DNA of 64,000 nt from Lentzea sp. NEAU-D7. Its GTDB lineage: Bacteria > Actinomycetota > Actinomycetes > Mycobacteriales > Pseudonocardiaceae. Shown piece by piece: positions 7,967 through 17,772 of this stretch. Below the pieces are notes generated by a model. It worked only from the letters and a program-made list of their open reading frames with translations, had not been told where the DNA came from and searched no databases. A program made the translations under genes and the position numbers. Within the stretch, counting starts at the first letter, position 1. Each line of letters opens with the position of its first letter. The stretch covers positions 444,796 to 508,795 of the forward strand of contig NZ_JAPJDL010000003.1 of the NCBI RefSeq assembly GCF_026242055.1, read 5' to 3'.

Positions 7967-9307
7967 GTGACAACGCTTGCGGTGGAGAAACACCACTGGG
8001 GATCACGCCGGTTCCTCGGCATCCCCGCCTACCGCAGACTTCTCGCCACTCGCCTCGCCTCCCAGTGGGGTGACGGGCTCTTCCAGGCAGGGCTTGCCGG
8101 TGCCGTGCTGTTCAACCCCGAGCGCCAGGCCGATCCCGCGGCGATCGCGGCGGGGTTCGCCGTGTTGCTGCTGCCGTACTCGCTGATCGGACCGTTCACG
8201 GGCGCGCTTCTCGACCGGTGGGACCGCAAGAAGGTCATCGTCGTCGCGAACGTCACGCGCGCCGCGTTCGTCCTGCTCACCGCGCTGGCGGTGGGCGCGG
8301 GGCTGAGCGGGCTGCCCCTCTACGTCTCCGCGCTCGTCGTCATGGGCATCGGCAGGTTCGTCGGGTCCGGGCTGAGCGCGTCACTGCCGCACGTCGTCGA
8401 CGAAGATCACCTGGTCGAGGCGAACGCGCTGACCACGACGGCCGGCGCGGTCATGGCCGTGATCGGCGCGGGCTGCGCGATCGGGTTCCGCACACTGCTC
8501 GGCGCCGGGGACGGCGGTTCGGGGTGGACCACCAGCATCGCCGTCGTGGGCCTGCTGCTCAGCGCGTTCATCGCCAGCCGGTTCAAGGCGGGTGTGCTCG
8601 GGCCGGACGAGGTCGACGAGCCGAACAACGCCATGACGGCCGTCGCCCGCGGTCTGCTGGACGGCGCGAAGGCCACCTGGCGCACGCCGAGCGTCACGGC
8701 CGGGCTGGCCGCGTTGCTCGCGCACCGGGCCGCGTTCGGCATGAGCCTGATGATCACGCTGCTGCTGATGCGCTACAGCCTGGAGGACTTCGGCATCCTC
8801 AAGGCGGGCATCGGCGGGCTCGGCGAGGTCGCGGTCGCCGGCGGCGCCGGTGTGCTGCTCGCCGGGTTCCTGACGGACCGCATCGTCGACAGGTTCGGCG
8901 TCAAGCGCACGATCTGCGGCGCGTTGCTGCTCACGGCCGCGGCCCAGGTGGGCCTGGGGCTGCCGATGACGCTGCCGTCCATCCTGCTGGCCAGCTTCGT
9001 GATCATCTTCGCCGGTCAGATCGTCAAGCTCTGCGTGGACACCGCGGTGCAGCACGACGTCGGCGACGAGGTGCGCGGGCGCGTGTTCGCCCTGTACGAC
9101 ACCCTCTTCAACATCGCGCAGGTCACCGCGGTGTCGATCACGGCGACGGTGGTCCCCCTGGACGGGCGTTCGCCCGGCCTCCTCCTCGTCGCCGCGAGCC
9201 TCTACCTGGTCGGGCTCGGCGCCTACCTGCTCCTGTCAGCGCGGAAACGGCAGGTGCAGCATCCCGGCCTCGTGGGCGAAGACGACAGCCGCCACTCGAT
9301 CGGGTAG
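7967..9307 (+). CDS. MFS transporter
   Basis: A 446-residue major facilitator protein with 11-12 hydrophobic segments. It shows the MFS loop 2-3 signature (FTGALLDRWDRKKVIVVANV, about 70-90) and a related loop in the second half (LTDRIVDRFGVKRTICG, about 303-320). Start is GTG 7967; TAGAGT six bases upstream suggests an internal leaderless promoter in addition to the leader promoter near 7756. It resembles putative drug or metabolite exporters; the substrate is unknown. The 3' end overlaps a convergent HTH gene. Confidence 0.88.
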   Translation: MTTLAVEKHHWGSRRFLGIPAYRRLLATRLASQWGDGLFQAGLAGAVLFNPERQADPAAIAAGFAVLLLPYSLIGPFTGALLDRWDRKKVIVVANVTRAAFVLLTALAVGAGLSGLPLYVSALVVMGIGRFVGSGLSASLPHVVDEDHLVEANALTTTAGAVMAVIGAGCAIGFRTLLGAGDGGSGWTTSIAVVGLLLSAFIASRFKAGVLGPDEVDEPNNAMTAVARGLLDGAKATWRTPSVTAGLAALLAHRAAFGMSLMITLLLMRYSLEDFGILKAGIGGLGEVAVAGGAGVLLAGFLTDRIVDRFGVKRTICGALLLTAAAQVGLGLPMTLPSILLASFVIIFAGQIVKLCVDTAVQHDVGDEVRGRVFALYDTLFNIAQVTAVSITATVVPLDGRSPGLLLVAASLYLVGLGAYLLLSARKRQVQHPGLVGEDDSRHSIG

Positions 9308-9505
9308 TTCCAGGCGCCCCAGGATCTCGGCCACCTCGTCGGCCACCCGCTGTTGCCCCATGCCGAGCACGCGCGCGATCTCGTGATCGGCGTGGCCACG
9401 AGCGAGACACCTCAGCACGGCTCGTTGGTCGTCGGTCAGCACGTCCAGGTCCCGCACTGCGGGAACCGCGGAGAGTCCCCAAACGAACATCTGCACCACC
9501 CCCAT
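9236..9505 (-). CDS. LuxR-type helix-turn-helix protein, stand-alone
   Basis: About 89 residues from ATG 9505 (AGGGG upstream); ATG 9535 would add 10 residues. The body is a single LuxR/GerE HTH: LTDDQRAVLRCLARGHADHE, then IARVLGMGQQRVADEVAEIL and GRLELPDRVAAVVFA. There is no receiver or ligand domain. It overlaps the 3' end of the convergent MFS gene by 72 bases. It could be an orphan regulator of its neighbours. The HTH is clear; the role is not known. Confidence 0.7.
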   Translation of the reverse strand: MGVVQMFVWGLSAVPAVRDLDVLTDDQRAVLRCLARGHADHEIARVLGMGQQRVADEVAEILGRLELPDRVAAVVFAHEAGMLHLPFPR

Positions 9506-9585
9506 GCGCCCCCTGGCGCACTGACCATGGTGCATCCCCGCGCTGACACTTCGCTAACGCGGGGATTCCATTCGCTCACTATGCG

Positions 9586-11022
9586 TTACCGCGCGGGTGG
9601 CGTGATCCCGTGCTCGCGAGCCCAGTCGAGCAGTGCCGCCTCGGCCTCGTCGCGCTCCAGCGGCCCGCGGTCGAGCCTGAGCTCCTTGAGGAACTTCCAC
9701 GCGGCGCCGACCTCGCGGCCCGGCTGAAGACCGAGGAGCTTCATGATCTCGTTGCCGTCGAGGTCCGGACGCACGCGCGCGAGGTCTTCCTCAGCGGCGA
9801 TGCGCGCGATGCGTTCCTCAAGAGAGTCGTAGGTCTTGCGCAGCAGGTTCGCCTTGCGCTTGTTCCGCGTCGTGCAGTCGGCACGGACGAGCTTGTGCAA
9901 CCGCGTCAGCAGATCACCGGCGTCCGTCACGTACCGGCGCACGGCCGAGTCGGTCCACTCGCCGTTGCCGTACCCGTGGAAGCGGAGGTGCAGGTAGACG
10001 AGCTTCGCGACGTCCTCGGTGATCTCCTTCGAGTACCGCAACGCCCGCAAGCGCTTGCGGACCATCTTCGCGCCCACGACCTCGTGGTGGTGGAACGAGA
10101 CGCCGCCGCCGGGCTCGAACTTCCGGGTCGCCGGCTTGCCGATGTCGTGCAGCAGCGCGGCGATCCTCAGCACCAGATCGGGTGATTGATCAACTTCTTC
10201 AAGATCAATTGCCTGCTCCAGCACAACCAGCGAGTGGTCGAAGACGTCCTTGTGCTGATGATGTTCGTCGATCTCCAGCTTCATGGCCGTGAGCTCGGGC
10301 AGCACGATGTCGGCCAGCCCGGTCTCCACCATGAGCTCGATGCCGCGGCGCGGGTGCGCGCCGCACAGGAGCTTCGAGAGCTCCACCTGCACGCGCTCCG
10401 GCGTGATGCGGGTGAGCTGGCCTGCCATCGACCGCATCGCCTCGACCACCCTGGGCGCGGCCCTGAAGCCGAGCTGGGAGACGAACCGGGCGGCGCGCAG
10501 CATGCGCAGCGGGTCGTCGCCGAACGACTCCTGCGGGGTCGCCGGGGTGTCCAGCACGCCGTCGCGCACCGCCTGCATGCCGCCGGTCGGGTCCACGAAC
10601 TCGCCGGCGGCGATGTCGAACGCCATCGCGTTGACCGTGAAGTCGCGCCGGACCAGGTCACCGTCGATGGAGTCGCCGAAGGTCACCTCGGGGTTGCGGG
10701 TCACGCCGTCGTAGACGTCCGCGCGGAAGGTCGTGATCTCGATGATCTCGCCCTTCTTGGACGCGCCGACCGTCCCGAAGGCGATGCCGGTGTCCCACTG
10801 CGCGTCGGCCCAGCCGCTCAGCAGCTTCTGGATCTCCGCAGGTCGCGCGTCCGTGGTGAAGTCGAAGTCGTTCGTCGGGCGCCCCAGCACGGCGTCGCGC
10901 ACACTTCCACCGACGAGGTAGAGGCGCTTGCCGGCGGTGGCGAACCGGGCGGCGAGCTCGGCGACGACAGGTGTGATGGCGGGTGGTTCCACCACCGCAT
11001 TCTGCTGGAGCGATCGAGACAC
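9586..11022 (-). CDS. cca: CCA tRNA nucleotidyltransferase
   Basis: A 478-residue protein that adds or repairs the 3' CCA of tRNAs. The class II nucleotidyltransferase motif is [26 protein letters not shown] (about 33-58), with DFD as the metal-binding acidic pair. [12 protein letters not shown] and the [17 protein letters not shown]-recognition region follow. A C-terminal HD domain is present ([13 protein letters not shown], about 287-300; HHHEVVGA), as in actinobacterial enzymes. GTG start at 11022, divergent from the NUDIX gene across a perfect inverted repeat. Encoded tRNAs in this window lack genomic CCA, consistent with a need for this enzyme. Confidence 0.95.
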   Translation of the reverse strand: MSRSLQQNAVVEPPAITPVVAELAARFATAGKRLYLVGGSVRDAVLGRPTNDFDFTTDARPAEIQKLLSGWADAQWDTGIAFGTVGASKKGEIIEITTFRADVYDGVTRNPEVTFGDSIDGDLVRRDFTVNAMAFDIAAGEFVDPTGGMQAVRDGVLDTPATPQESFGDDPLRMLRAARFVSQLGFRAAPRVVEAMRSMAGQLTRITPERVQVELSKLLCGAHPRRGIELMVETGLADIVLPELTAMKLEIDEHHQHKDVFDHSLVVLEQAIDLEEVDQSPDLVLRIAALLHDIGKPATRKFEPGGGVSFHHHEVVGAKMVRKRLRALRYSKEITEDVAKLVYLHLRFHGYGNGEWTDSAVRRYVTDAGDLLTRLHKLVRADCTTRNKRKANLLRKTYDSLEERIARIAAEEDLARVRPDLDGNEIMKLLGLQPGREVGAAWKFLKELRLDRGPLERDEAEAALLDWAREHGITPPAR

Positions 11023-11032
11023 GAGAAACCAG

Positions 11033-11055
11033 CGTACTTAAGGTTCGTAAGTACG
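11033..11055. promoter_or_regulatory. Perfect inverted repeat between cca and NUDIX gene
   Basis: CGTACTTA (11033-11040) and TAAGTACG (11048-11055), 7-nt spacer, sit in the 42-bp space between two divergent start codons. The right arm overlaps TACGAT (11052-11057), the -10 box of the NUDIX gene. This fits an operator governing both genes. Confidence 0.5.
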
Positions 11056-11057
11056 AT
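11052..11057 (+). promoter_or_regulatory. -10 box TACGAT of a leaderless promoter
   Basis: TACGAT ends seven bases before the ATG at 11065, so transcription would start at the initiation codon. Confidence 0.5.
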
Positions 11058-11064
11058 CGGCCGT

Positions 11065-11580
11065 ATGCCCCCGTCAGCCGCACGTTCCGGGAGTCCCAAG
11101 CCGGGGCGCCGGAAGCGGCGCCGGGGCCGGAGGCTCGAGACCGTCGACGAGACGTCGGCAGGTGGCCTGGTGCTCGACGGAGAGCGGCGGGCCGCGGTGA
11201 TCGGCAGACTTGACCGGCGCGGCCGGTTGCTGTGGTCTTTGCCCAAGGGTCACATCGAGGCCGGCGAGACCGCGGAGCAGACCGCGGTGCGCGAGGTCGC
11301 CGAGGAGACCGGTATTCATAGCAGGGTGCTGCGCCCGTTGGGGTCGATCGACTACTGGTTCGTCGCTGACGACCGCCGGGTGCACAAGACGGTTCACCAC
11401 TTCCTCCTCGAAGCGACGGGGGGAGAGCTTTCCGACGAAGACGTGGAGGTCACCGAGGTGGCGTGGGTGCCACTCGGCGAACTGGACGAGCGACTCGCGT
11501 ATGCCGACGAGCGCCGCCTGGTCCGCCGAGCAGCCGAACTGCTCGCCGGCCGTTGCCGCAACGGGGCGGAGTCGGCGTGA
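11065..11580 (+). CDS. NUDIX hydrolase (MutT4-like)
   Basis: 171 residues. An Arg/Lys-rich N-terminus ([16 protein letters not shown]) precedes the NUDIX fold. The Nudix box is intact: [12 protein letters not shown] then [11 protein letters not shown] (about 73-95, GX5EX7REUXEEXGU). It lies at the head of the DUF6049-murJ operon, as mutT4 (Rv3908) does in M. tuberculosis. It probably hydrolyses a nucleoside diphosphate derivative; the substrate cannot be read from sequence. Its stop overlaps the next start (GTGA). Confidence 0.92.
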   Translation: MPPSAARSGSPKPGRRKRRRGRRLETVDETSAGGLVLDGERRAAVIGRLDRRGRLLWSLPKGHIEAGETAEQTAVREVAEETGIHSRVLRPLGSIDYWFVADDRRVHKTVHHFLLEATGGELSDEDVEVTEVAWVPLGELDERLAYADERRLVRRAAELLAGRCRNGAESA

Positions 11581-13874
11581 GCCTGAAGAAGCTCGTCTGC
11601 ACAGCCGCTGTCGCCGCGTTCGTGGTGATCACAGCGCCGGCCGCCGGCGCACAGCAGGCGCAGCCGGACGAGGTCGACGCGTTGCCGTTCATGCCCGCCC
11701 CCGCCACGCAGGTGTGGGCGACCAGATCGCTCTCCGCCCAGCCGGGGCAGGCGCAGCCGCAGTTCCTGCGGCTCGACATCGACCAGCTCACCCCCAGGTT
11801 CGTCACGAGCGACTCCCCGGCGACCGTCAAGATCACCGGCAGGATCGTCAACGTCGGCGACCGCAAGGTGTCCGACATCGTGCTGCGCCTGGAGCGCGGT
11901 GAGCCGCTCGAGTCCGAGGACGACCTGCGCAAGGCGTTGCGGGAGCCGGCGGCGGCCGAGGCCGTGCAGCCCAAGTTCACCCCTGTCGCCGGCGAGCTCG
12001 AGGCCGGCCAGCAGAAGGACTTCACGCTGGAGGTGCCGCTGCGCGGCACCGAGCCGACCTCGCTGGAGGTCGAGAAGCCGGGCATCTACCCGATCCTCGC
12101 GAACGTCAACGGCAGGCCGGACTACGGCGGCCAGGCACGGCTCGCGGCGCTGTCGACGCTGCTGCCCGTGCTGGGCGTGCCCGGCGGCGAGACCAAGGGC
12201 AAGCCGGGCGCGGGCTCGAAGCTGACGGTGCTGTGGCCGATCGCGGACCGCCCGCGACTGATCCGGCTCGGTGGCGAGGGCCAGTCGGAGCTGATCGACG
12301 ACGAGCTCGCGGCGTCGCTCTCGGTCAACGGCCGCCTGTACGGCCTGTTGCAGGCCTACGAGCAGGCGGTCCCGTCGATGAGCACGGCCATGTGCCTCGC
12401 CATCGACCCGGACCTGCTGCGCACCGTGCAGGCCATGAGCACCGGCTACCGGCTGCGCGGCGGTGCCGAGGGCAAGGGCCGGATCGAGGCGAAGCTGTGG
12501 CTCGACCGCCTCAAGCTCGCCGTCACGGGCCGTTGCGTCATCGCGCTGCCGTACGCCGACGCCGACCTGGTGGCGTTGAACAGGGCGAAGCTCTCGACGA
12601 TGCGCACGCTCGCCGTGACCGACGGCCCCAAGCTCATCCAGGACGTCCTGTCCGTGCGGCCGCTGCCCGACCTGGTGTGGCCGGAGGACGGCGTGCTCGA
12701 CCAGTCGACGTTCGACGAGCTGGTCACCCCGCAGCCGGACAAGAGCTACCCCGGCGTGAAGTCGCTGCTGCTCGACCCGACCGGTCTCGCGGACGCGCCG
12801 GGCACCGCGCCCGTCGTCGTCGCCGGCAAGAACCCGGTGACGGCGGTGAAGATCGACTCGATGGTCTCGGACGCGTTGCAGGGCAGTGAGTCGCGCCCGC
12901 GCACGCTGTCCGGCGTGACCACGCCGGTCGAGAGCCAGCCGGTGTCCGTGCAGAACGCGCTGGCGGTGCTGGTGTTCCGCGCAGGCTGGCAGGGCGACGG
13001 CCGCAACGTGCTGGTCGCGCCGCCGCGCCGCTGGCACGCGCCGCTCTCGGAGATGACCGAGTTCCTCGCCACCGCCCAGAAGCTGCTGACCGGCGGTTAC
13101 GCGAGCCAGACCGGGCTCGAGGAACTGACCGGGGCCACCCCCGCGGTGACGAACGCCAAGATCGCCTACCCGCCGGAGGCCGGTGCGCGGGAGATCTCGG
13201 CGATCATCTCCGACTCCGTGACGAGCCAGAGCGTCGAGCTCAACGGCCTCGTCGCGGCCATGCAGCAGGAGGACACCGCGCACGCGGCACCCTCCGACCT
13301 GGCCGACCCGCTGTGGCTCGGGCTGCTGCGGGCGATGTCCGGCGCGTGGCGGGGCAACGAGCAGGGCGCCCGGTCCGCGGCCGAGGTCAGCCAGAACGAG
13401 CTGAACTCGCTGACCGGCATGGTCGGCGTGACGCAGCCGAACAGCCCGATCCTGCTGGGCTCCGGTGACAGCCCGATCCCGGTCACGATCACGAACAAGC
13501 TCGACGTCCGCGTGACGGTCCGGATCAACCTCGCCGACACCCCCGGCATCCGCAAGCTCGACCTCGCCGACCAGGTGCTTCCCGCCCGCGGCGAGCGCGT
13601 CGTGCGGGTCCCCGTCGAGGTGCTGCGGTCCGGCCGGTTCCCGGTCAACGTCCGGCTGACCACTCCCGAGGGCGTCCCGCTCGGTGACACTGTCAAGCTG
13701 GAGGTGTCGTCGTCCGCCTACGGCACCATCACCGTGATCATCACCGTGATCGCCGGCATCGCGCTCGTCCTGCTTTCCGGGCGGCGCATCTACAAGCGGG
13801 TTCGCGCCCGCAACGGCGAGAACGGCGGCGCACCGTCCATCGAGAACGTCACACCGGAGAAGTCGAGCGCGTGA
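11577..13874 (+). CDS. DUF6049 family secreted/membrane protein
   Basis: 765 residues from GTG 11577, which overlaps the NUDIX stop by four bases. The signal peptide is [20 protein letters not shown] with an AGA cleavage site. A large extracytoplasmic region follows, with one C-terminal membrane helix ([20 protein letters not shown], about 718-737) and a short basic tail. The place between mutT4 and murJ matches Rv3909. The function is unknown; the conserved linkage and topology suggest an extracellular partner of MurJ or the cell-wall machinery. It overlaps murJ by four bases, so translation is probably coupled. Confidence 0.88.
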   Translation: MSLKKLVCTAAVAAFVVITAPAAGAQQAQPDEVDALPFMPAPATQVWATRSLSAQPGQAQPQFLRLDIDQLTPRFVTSDSPATVKITGRIVNVGDRKVSDIVLRLERGEPLESEDDLRKALREPAAAEAVQPKFTPVAGELEAGQQKDFTLEVPLRGTEPTSLEVEKPGIYPILANVNGRPDYGGQARLAALSTLLPVLGVPGGETKGKPGAGSKLTVLWPIADRPRLIRLGGEGQSELIDDELAASLSVNGRLYGLLQAYEQAVPSMSTAMCLAIDPDLLRTVQAMSTGYRLRGGAEGKGRIEAKLWLDRLKLAVTGRCVIALPYADADLVALNRAKLSTMRTLAVTDGPKLIQDVLSVRPLPDLVWPEDGVLDQSTFDELVTPQPDKSYPGVKSLLLDPTGLADAPGTAPVVVAGKNPVTAVKIDSMVSDALQGSESRPRTLSGVTTPVESQPVSVQNALAVLVFRAGWQGDGRNVLVAPPRRWHAPLSEMTEFLATAQKLLTGGYASQTGLEELTGATPAVTNAKIAYPPEAGAREISAIISDSVTSQSVELNGLVAAMQQEDTAHAAPSDLADPLWLGLLRAMSGAWRGNEQGARSAAEVSQNELNSLTGMVGVTQPNSPILLGSGDSPIPVTITNKLDVRVTVRINLADTPGIRKLDLADQVLPARGERVVRVPVEVLRSGRFPVNVRLTTPEGVPLGDTVKLEVSSSAYGTITVIITVIAGIALVLLSGRRIYKRVRARNGENGGAPSIENVTPEKSSA

Positions 13875-15520
13875 GCGAGACAGCCACGACCACCCAGCCA
13901 GAGCAGCAGAACCAAGCACCGTCGGTCGCCAGGGCGAGCGGCTCGATGGCGATCGCCACGATCGTCAGCCGAGGCACCGGCCTGCTGTCGAAGGTGCTGC
14001 TCATCGCGGTGATCGGCGCCGAGGTCCTCGGCGACTCGTACCAGGCGGCGTCGACGCTGCCGACCATGATCAACGAGCTGCTCCTCGGCGGCATCCTGAC
14101 CAGCGTGGCGATCCCGCTGCTGGTCAGGGCCGAGAAGGAGGACGGGGACGGCGGCGAGTCGTACGCCCAGTGGCTGATCACCATGGGCACGCTGATCCTC
14201 GGCGTCGGCACGCTCATCGCGATGGCCTGCGCGCCGTTGCTCACCGACCTCTACATCTCCGACTCCGAGAACGCGAACCCGGAACTGGTCACCGCGTTCG
14301 CCTACCTGGTGCTGCCGGGCATCGTCTTCTACGGCCTGACGGCGCTGCTCAGCGCGGTGCTCAACGCACGGCACGTGTTCGGCATCCCCACGTGGGCGCC
14401 GGTGCTGAACAACCTCGTCGTGATCGTCGTGCTGGTCGTCTACGCGCTGCTGCCCGGCGAGCTCACGCTCAACCCGGTCAACATGACCGACAAGCACCTG
14501 CTGGTGCTCGGTCTCGGCACCGCGCTCGGCGTGGCCGTGCAGGCGTCCGTGCTGTTCCCGGCGCTGAAGAAGACCGGCTTCAAGTTCAAGTGGCGCTTCG
14601 GCTGGGACTCGCGCCTCTCGGAGTTCGGCGGCCTCGCGTTCTGGGTGCTGCTCTACGTCGGGCTCGGCCTGGCCAGCATGACGGTGCTGACGAACGTGGC
14701 GACGAGCGCCGAGGGCACGCTGACGGCGTTCAACTACCAGTGGCTGATCGCCCAGGTGCCGTACGGCGTGCTCGGCGTCTCGCTGCTGACCGCGCTGATG
14801 CCGAAGATGAGCCGGGCGGCCGCGAACAACGACAACGAGTCGATCGTGCGCGACCTGCTGTTCGGCAACCGCATGTCGGCGATCCTGCTGATGCCGTTCA
14901 GCGCGTTGATGACGGTGTCCGGTCTGGCCATCGGCCTCGCGGCCTTCGCCTGGGGCAACTCCGGCGTCGACGGCGGCACGAGGATCGGTCTCGCGCTCGC
15001 GCTGTCCGCGTTCGGTCTCGTGCCCTACGCCGTGACGCTGTTGCAGCTGCGGGTCTTCTACGCCATGAAGGACGCCCGCACGCCGACGCTCATCCAGGCG
15101 TTGATCGTGGCGGTGCGCATCGGGCTGCTCTACCTCTTCCTCGCCGTGTCCACGCCGGGAGATGCCTCACAGCTCGCCGTCGGCGTGTCGCTCGCGATGT
15201 CGCTGAGTTTCGTCTTCGGCGCGATCGTCGGCCAGGTGTGGCTGCGGGTCCGCCTCGGCCGCCTGCGCACCGGCTTCACCATCTGGACCGTCTGCCTCAC
15301 CGTCGTCGCCTCCTCGCTGGCCTTCGCGGTCGCCAAGGGCGTGAACTGGCTGGTGCTGGGCATGCTCGGGACCATCGCCCCGGTCGTGGCGGCCTGGATC
15401 GAGGTGGTGCTCGTGACGGCGATCGGCCTGCCGCTCGCGTTCGGCCTTTTGGCGGCGTTCCGGGTGCCCGAGATGAAGCCGGTGATCGCCAAGATCAACC
15501 GTTTGGTGCGGCGAAGGTGA
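13871..15520 (+). CDS. murJ: Lipid II flippase MurJ
   Basis: 549 residues with about 14 membrane helices, of the MviN/MOP superfamily. It moves lipid II across the membrane for peptidoglycan synthesis. Conserved features include ASGSMAIATIVSRGTGLLSK at helix 1, LPTMINELLLGGILTSVAIPL and the LRVFYAMKDARTPT region of helix 11. The protein ends at RLVRRR shortly after the last helix. The pseudokinase that is fused to mycobacterial MurJ is a separate downstream gene here. Start GTG 13871 overlaps the upstream stop. Confidence 0.95.
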   Translation: MSETATTTQPEQQNQAPSVARASGSMAIATIVSRGTGLLSKVLLIAVIGAEVLGDSYQAASTLPTMINELLLGGILTSVAIPLLVRAEKEDGDGGESYAQWLITMGTLILGVGTLIAMACAPLLTDLYISDSENANPELVTAFAYLVLPGIVFYGLTALLSAVLNARHVFGIPTWAPVLNNLVVIVVLVVYALLPGELTLNPVNMTDKHLLVLGLGTALGVAVQASVLFPALKKTGFKFKWRFGWDSRLSEFGGLAFWVLLYVGLGLASMTVLTNVATSAEGTLTAFNYQWLIAQVPYGVLGVSLLTALMPKMSRAAANNDNESIVRDLLFGNRMSAILLMPFSALMTVSGLAIGLAAFAWGNSGVDGGTRIGLALALSAFGLVPYAVTLLQLRVFYAMKDARTPTLIQALIVAVRIGLLYLFLAVSTPGDASQLAVGVSLAMSLSFVFGAIVGQVWLRVRLGRLRTGFTIWTVCLTVVASSLAFAVAKGVNWLVLGMLGTIAPVVAAWIEVVLVTAIGLPLAFGLLAAFRVPEMKPVIAKINRLVRRR

Positions 15521-15544
15521 CTCCAGTCCGTGACCGCTGTCCCG

Positions 15545-15550
15545 TACCCT
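15545..15550 (+). promoter_or_regulatory. -10 box TACCCT of a leaderless promoter
   Basis: TACCCT ends exactly seven bases before the GTG start of the pseudokinase gene (15558). The gene may thus be transcribed independently as well as by readthrough from murJ. Confidence 0.5.
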
Positions 15551-15557
15551 CGTTTCC

Positions 15558-17075
15558 GTGAGTAGCGGAGTTCACGCCGCCCTGAATCCCGGGGGCGTCA
15601 TCGGCAACGGCCGCTACCGGCTGCTCGCGAAATCCGGAGCGGACGCGCGGTCCAACGCGGAGCTGTGGCGCGCGCGGGACGGTCAGCTCAACCGGGACGT
15701 GGCGCTGACGGTGCTGCTGGGCGATCTCGCGGACAACGACGCGGCCGCCCGCGCCCGCCGAACGGTCGAACGGGCGATGCACGCGGCGTCGTTCACGCAC
15801 CCCGGCGTGTCCAGGGTGATCGACGTGCTCACGCCCGGCACCGGCATCCGTCCCGACGAGGGCATCCTCGGCATCGTCATCGCCGAGTGGACCCAGGGCA
15901 CCGACCTGATGGACCTCATCGCGGAGGGCCCGCTGCCCGCGGGCGCCGCGACCCGCCTGCTCGAACCGCTGGGCGCCGCCATCGAGGGCGCGCACCACGC
16001 CGGCCTCGTGCTGGGCGCCGACCACCCGCAGCGCATCCGGGTCACCTCCGACGGCCGCCTGCGCCTCGCGTTCCCCGGCCCGCGGCCGGACGCGATCGCG
16101 CGCGACGACGTCAAGGGCCTCGGCGCGATCCTGTACCTGCTGCTCACCGGCCGGTGGGCACTGCCGGGCGGCCCCCAGGGCGTGCCGGTCGCACCGACCG
16201 GGCCGGACGGGTCCGTGGTCGCCCCGAACGCGCTGCACCCGTACCTGCCGCACGACCTGTCGTCCGTCGCGGTGCGCTCGCTGGAGGACACCTCGGTGGG
16301 CGGCATCCGCACGTCCGCCGCGATCCTGCAGGTCCTCGACCAGATCGCGGCCGAGGAAGCCCAGACCGCGCTGATCCCGGCCGTGGCGTCGACCCGCGAC
16401 GACGACGACCAGGTCGTGTGGACGACCCAGCGCCCGAGGCAGGACAAGCAGCAGAAGAAGAAGCTGTGGATCAGCGTCGGCGTGCTCGCCGTGGCCACGC
16501 TGACCGTGATCGTCTGGCTGAGCGTGCAGATCGTCGGGTTCTTCAGCGACGAGCCGTCCAAGGGCGGCGGCCCGACCGTGGTGATCAACCAGCCGGGATC
16601 GAACGGCCAGAGCGCGCCTCCGCCCGCGCCCGCCGGGCCGGTGCAGCCGGCCGCCATCGGCGTCTACGACGTGACGAACCAGCCCGACAACCCGAACCAG
16701 GCGAGCCGGGCCGCCGACAACAACGCGGGCACGTTCTGGCGGACCGACAACTACTTCCAGCCGTTCCCGACGCTGAAGCCGGGCATAGGGCTGATGGCCT
16801 CGTTCGCGGAGCCGGTGAAGCTGGCCTCGATCACCATCACCTCGCCCAGCAAGGGCACGCACGTCGAGATCAGGTCCGCGTCCGCGCTGGACGCGCCGCT
16901 CGAGGAGACCAAGGTCATCGGTGTCGCCGACCTGTCCGACGGGCAGACGCAGATCCAGCTCAACGACCACGACCCGACCGGTCACGTCCTGATCTGGATC
17001 ACGCAGCTCACGAGCTCCGGCGGCGGCAAGAACCAGTCCGAGGTCCGCGAGATCGTCTACACGCGAGCGCAGTAG
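15558..17075 (+). CDS. MurJ-associated pseudokinase with extracytoplasmic domain
   Basis: 505 residues. The cytoplasmic part (about 1-280) follows the Ser/Thr kinase fold but lacks catalytic residues: the VAIK lysine is replaced (DVALTVL), and no HRD or DFG motif is present. One membrane helix lies at about 303-328 (VGVLAVATLTVIVWLSVQIV), after a QKKK stop-transfer. The outer part (about 365-505) resembles a galactose-binding/discoidin-like beta-sandwich (IGVYDVTNQPDNPNQASRAA). In mycobacteria the equivalent domain is the C-terminal half of MviN, is phosphorylated by PknB and recruits FhaA. Both partners are encoded in this window. The role as regulatory partner of MurJ is inferred from that homology. 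Confidence 0.85.
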   Translation: MSSGVHAALNPGGVIGNGRYRLLAKSGADARSNAELWRARDGQLNRDVALTVLLGDLADNDAAARARRTVERAMHAASFTHPGVSRVIDVLTPGTGIRPDEGILGIVIAEWTQGTDLMDLIAEGPLPAGAATRLLEPLGAAIEGAHHAGLVLGADHPQRIRVTSDGRLRLAFPGPRPDAIARDDVKGLGAILYLLLTGRWALPGGPQGVPVAPTGPDGSVVAPNALHPYLPHDLSSVAVRSLEDTSVGGIRTSAAILQVLDQIAAEEAQTALIPAVASTRDDDDQVVWTTQRPRQDKQQKKKLWISVGVLAVATLTVIVWLSVQIVGFFSDEPSKGGGPTVVINQPGSNGQSAPPPAPAGPVQPAAIGVYDVTNQPDNPNQASRAADNNAGTFWRTDNYFQPFPTLKPGIGLMASFAEPVKLASITITSPSKGTHVEIRSASALDAPLEETKVIGVADLSDGQTQIQLNDHDPTGHVLIWITQLTSSGGGKNQSEVREIVYTRAQ

Positions 17076-17141
17076 GACACCGAGTAGAACTACGTGCGCA
17101 CTCCGGGTAGACCTGTCCGGGTGATCTGTGATCACCCTCGC

Positions 17142-17147
17142 TAAAGT
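17142..17147 (+). promoter_or_regulatory. -10 box TAAAGT of a leaderless promoter (sigM)
   Basis: TAAAGT ends seven bases before the GTG at 17155. This spacing favours that codon over the in-frame GTG at 17128 as the sigM start. Confidence 0.45.
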
Positions 17148-17154
17148 TCCTCCC

Positions 17155-17772
17155 GTGACCGCCGCAGCCAGCTCGGACGCCGATCTCATCTCGGCCCACG
17201 CCGCAGGTGACCCCTACGCGTTTTCGGAGCTGGTCAAACGGCACCGAGACCGGATGTGGGCGGTGGCGTTGCGCACGCTGCGTGACCCCGAAGAGGCCGC
17301 GGACGCGCTGCAGGAGGCGTTCATCTCGGCCTTCCGGGCGGCGTCGACGTTCCGCGCGGAGTCACAGGTCACCACCTGGCTTCACCGGATCGTGGTCAAC
17401 GCGTGTCTCGACCGGATGAGACGCCGACAAACAAGACCGACAGTGCCGTTGCCCGAGGCCGGTCCCGGCGAACCCGTCGCGCCTCGCGACGCGATGAGCG
17501 ACCGCGAGACCAGCCTCATGGTGCAGCAGGCGTTGATGGAGCTGCCGGAAGAGCAGCGGGCGCCCATCGTGCTGGTCGACGTCGAGGGGTATTCGGTCGC
17601 CGAAACGGCGCAGCTCCTGGGCATCGCGGAGGGCACGGTCAAGAGCCGGTGTGCGCGGGGTCGCGCCAAGCTGGCCAAAGTTCTCGGGCACCTCAGGAAC
17701 CGAATCGCAGATGCGAACGTCCCAGCTGACGGTGTGAATGTGCAAGAGCAACGTCAGTGGGAGGGCCGATGA
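17155..17772 (+). CDS. sigM: ECF sigma factor SigM
   Basis: 205 residues. Sigma-70 region 2 lies at about 25-90 (ELVKRHRDRMWAVALRTLRD, then FRAESQVTTWLHRIVVNACL). Region 4 is at about 125-175 (LPEEQRAPIVLVDVEGYSVA, AQLLGIAEGTVKSRCARGRA). Position between murJ and trxB, and overlap with an anti-sigma gene, match Rv3911. It directs a stress regulon; the targets are not visible here. GTG 17128 is an alternative start. Confidence 0.93.
   Translation: MTAAASSDADLISAHAAGDPYAFSELVKRHRDRMWAVALRTLRDPEEAADALQEAFISAFRAASTFRAESQVTTWLHRIVVNACLDRMRRRQTRPTVPLPEAGPGEPVAPRDAMSDRETSLMVQQALMELPEEQRAPIVLVDVEGYSVAETAQLLGIAEGTVKSRCARGRAKLAKVLGHLRNRIADANVPADGVNVQEQRQWEGR

Noticed and set aside
11394..13919. 841-codon open frame antisense to the DUF6049 gene
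   Set aside because: Same reason: low-complexity Arg/Asp/Gly/Leu-rich translation opposite a gene with signal peptide, anchor and conserved neighbours.
15518..15560. Frameshift splitting a fused MurJ-pseudokinase gene
   Set aside because: MurJ ends normally after the last helix, and the next gene has its own start codon and -10 box at leaderless spacing; no continuous frame is hinted at.
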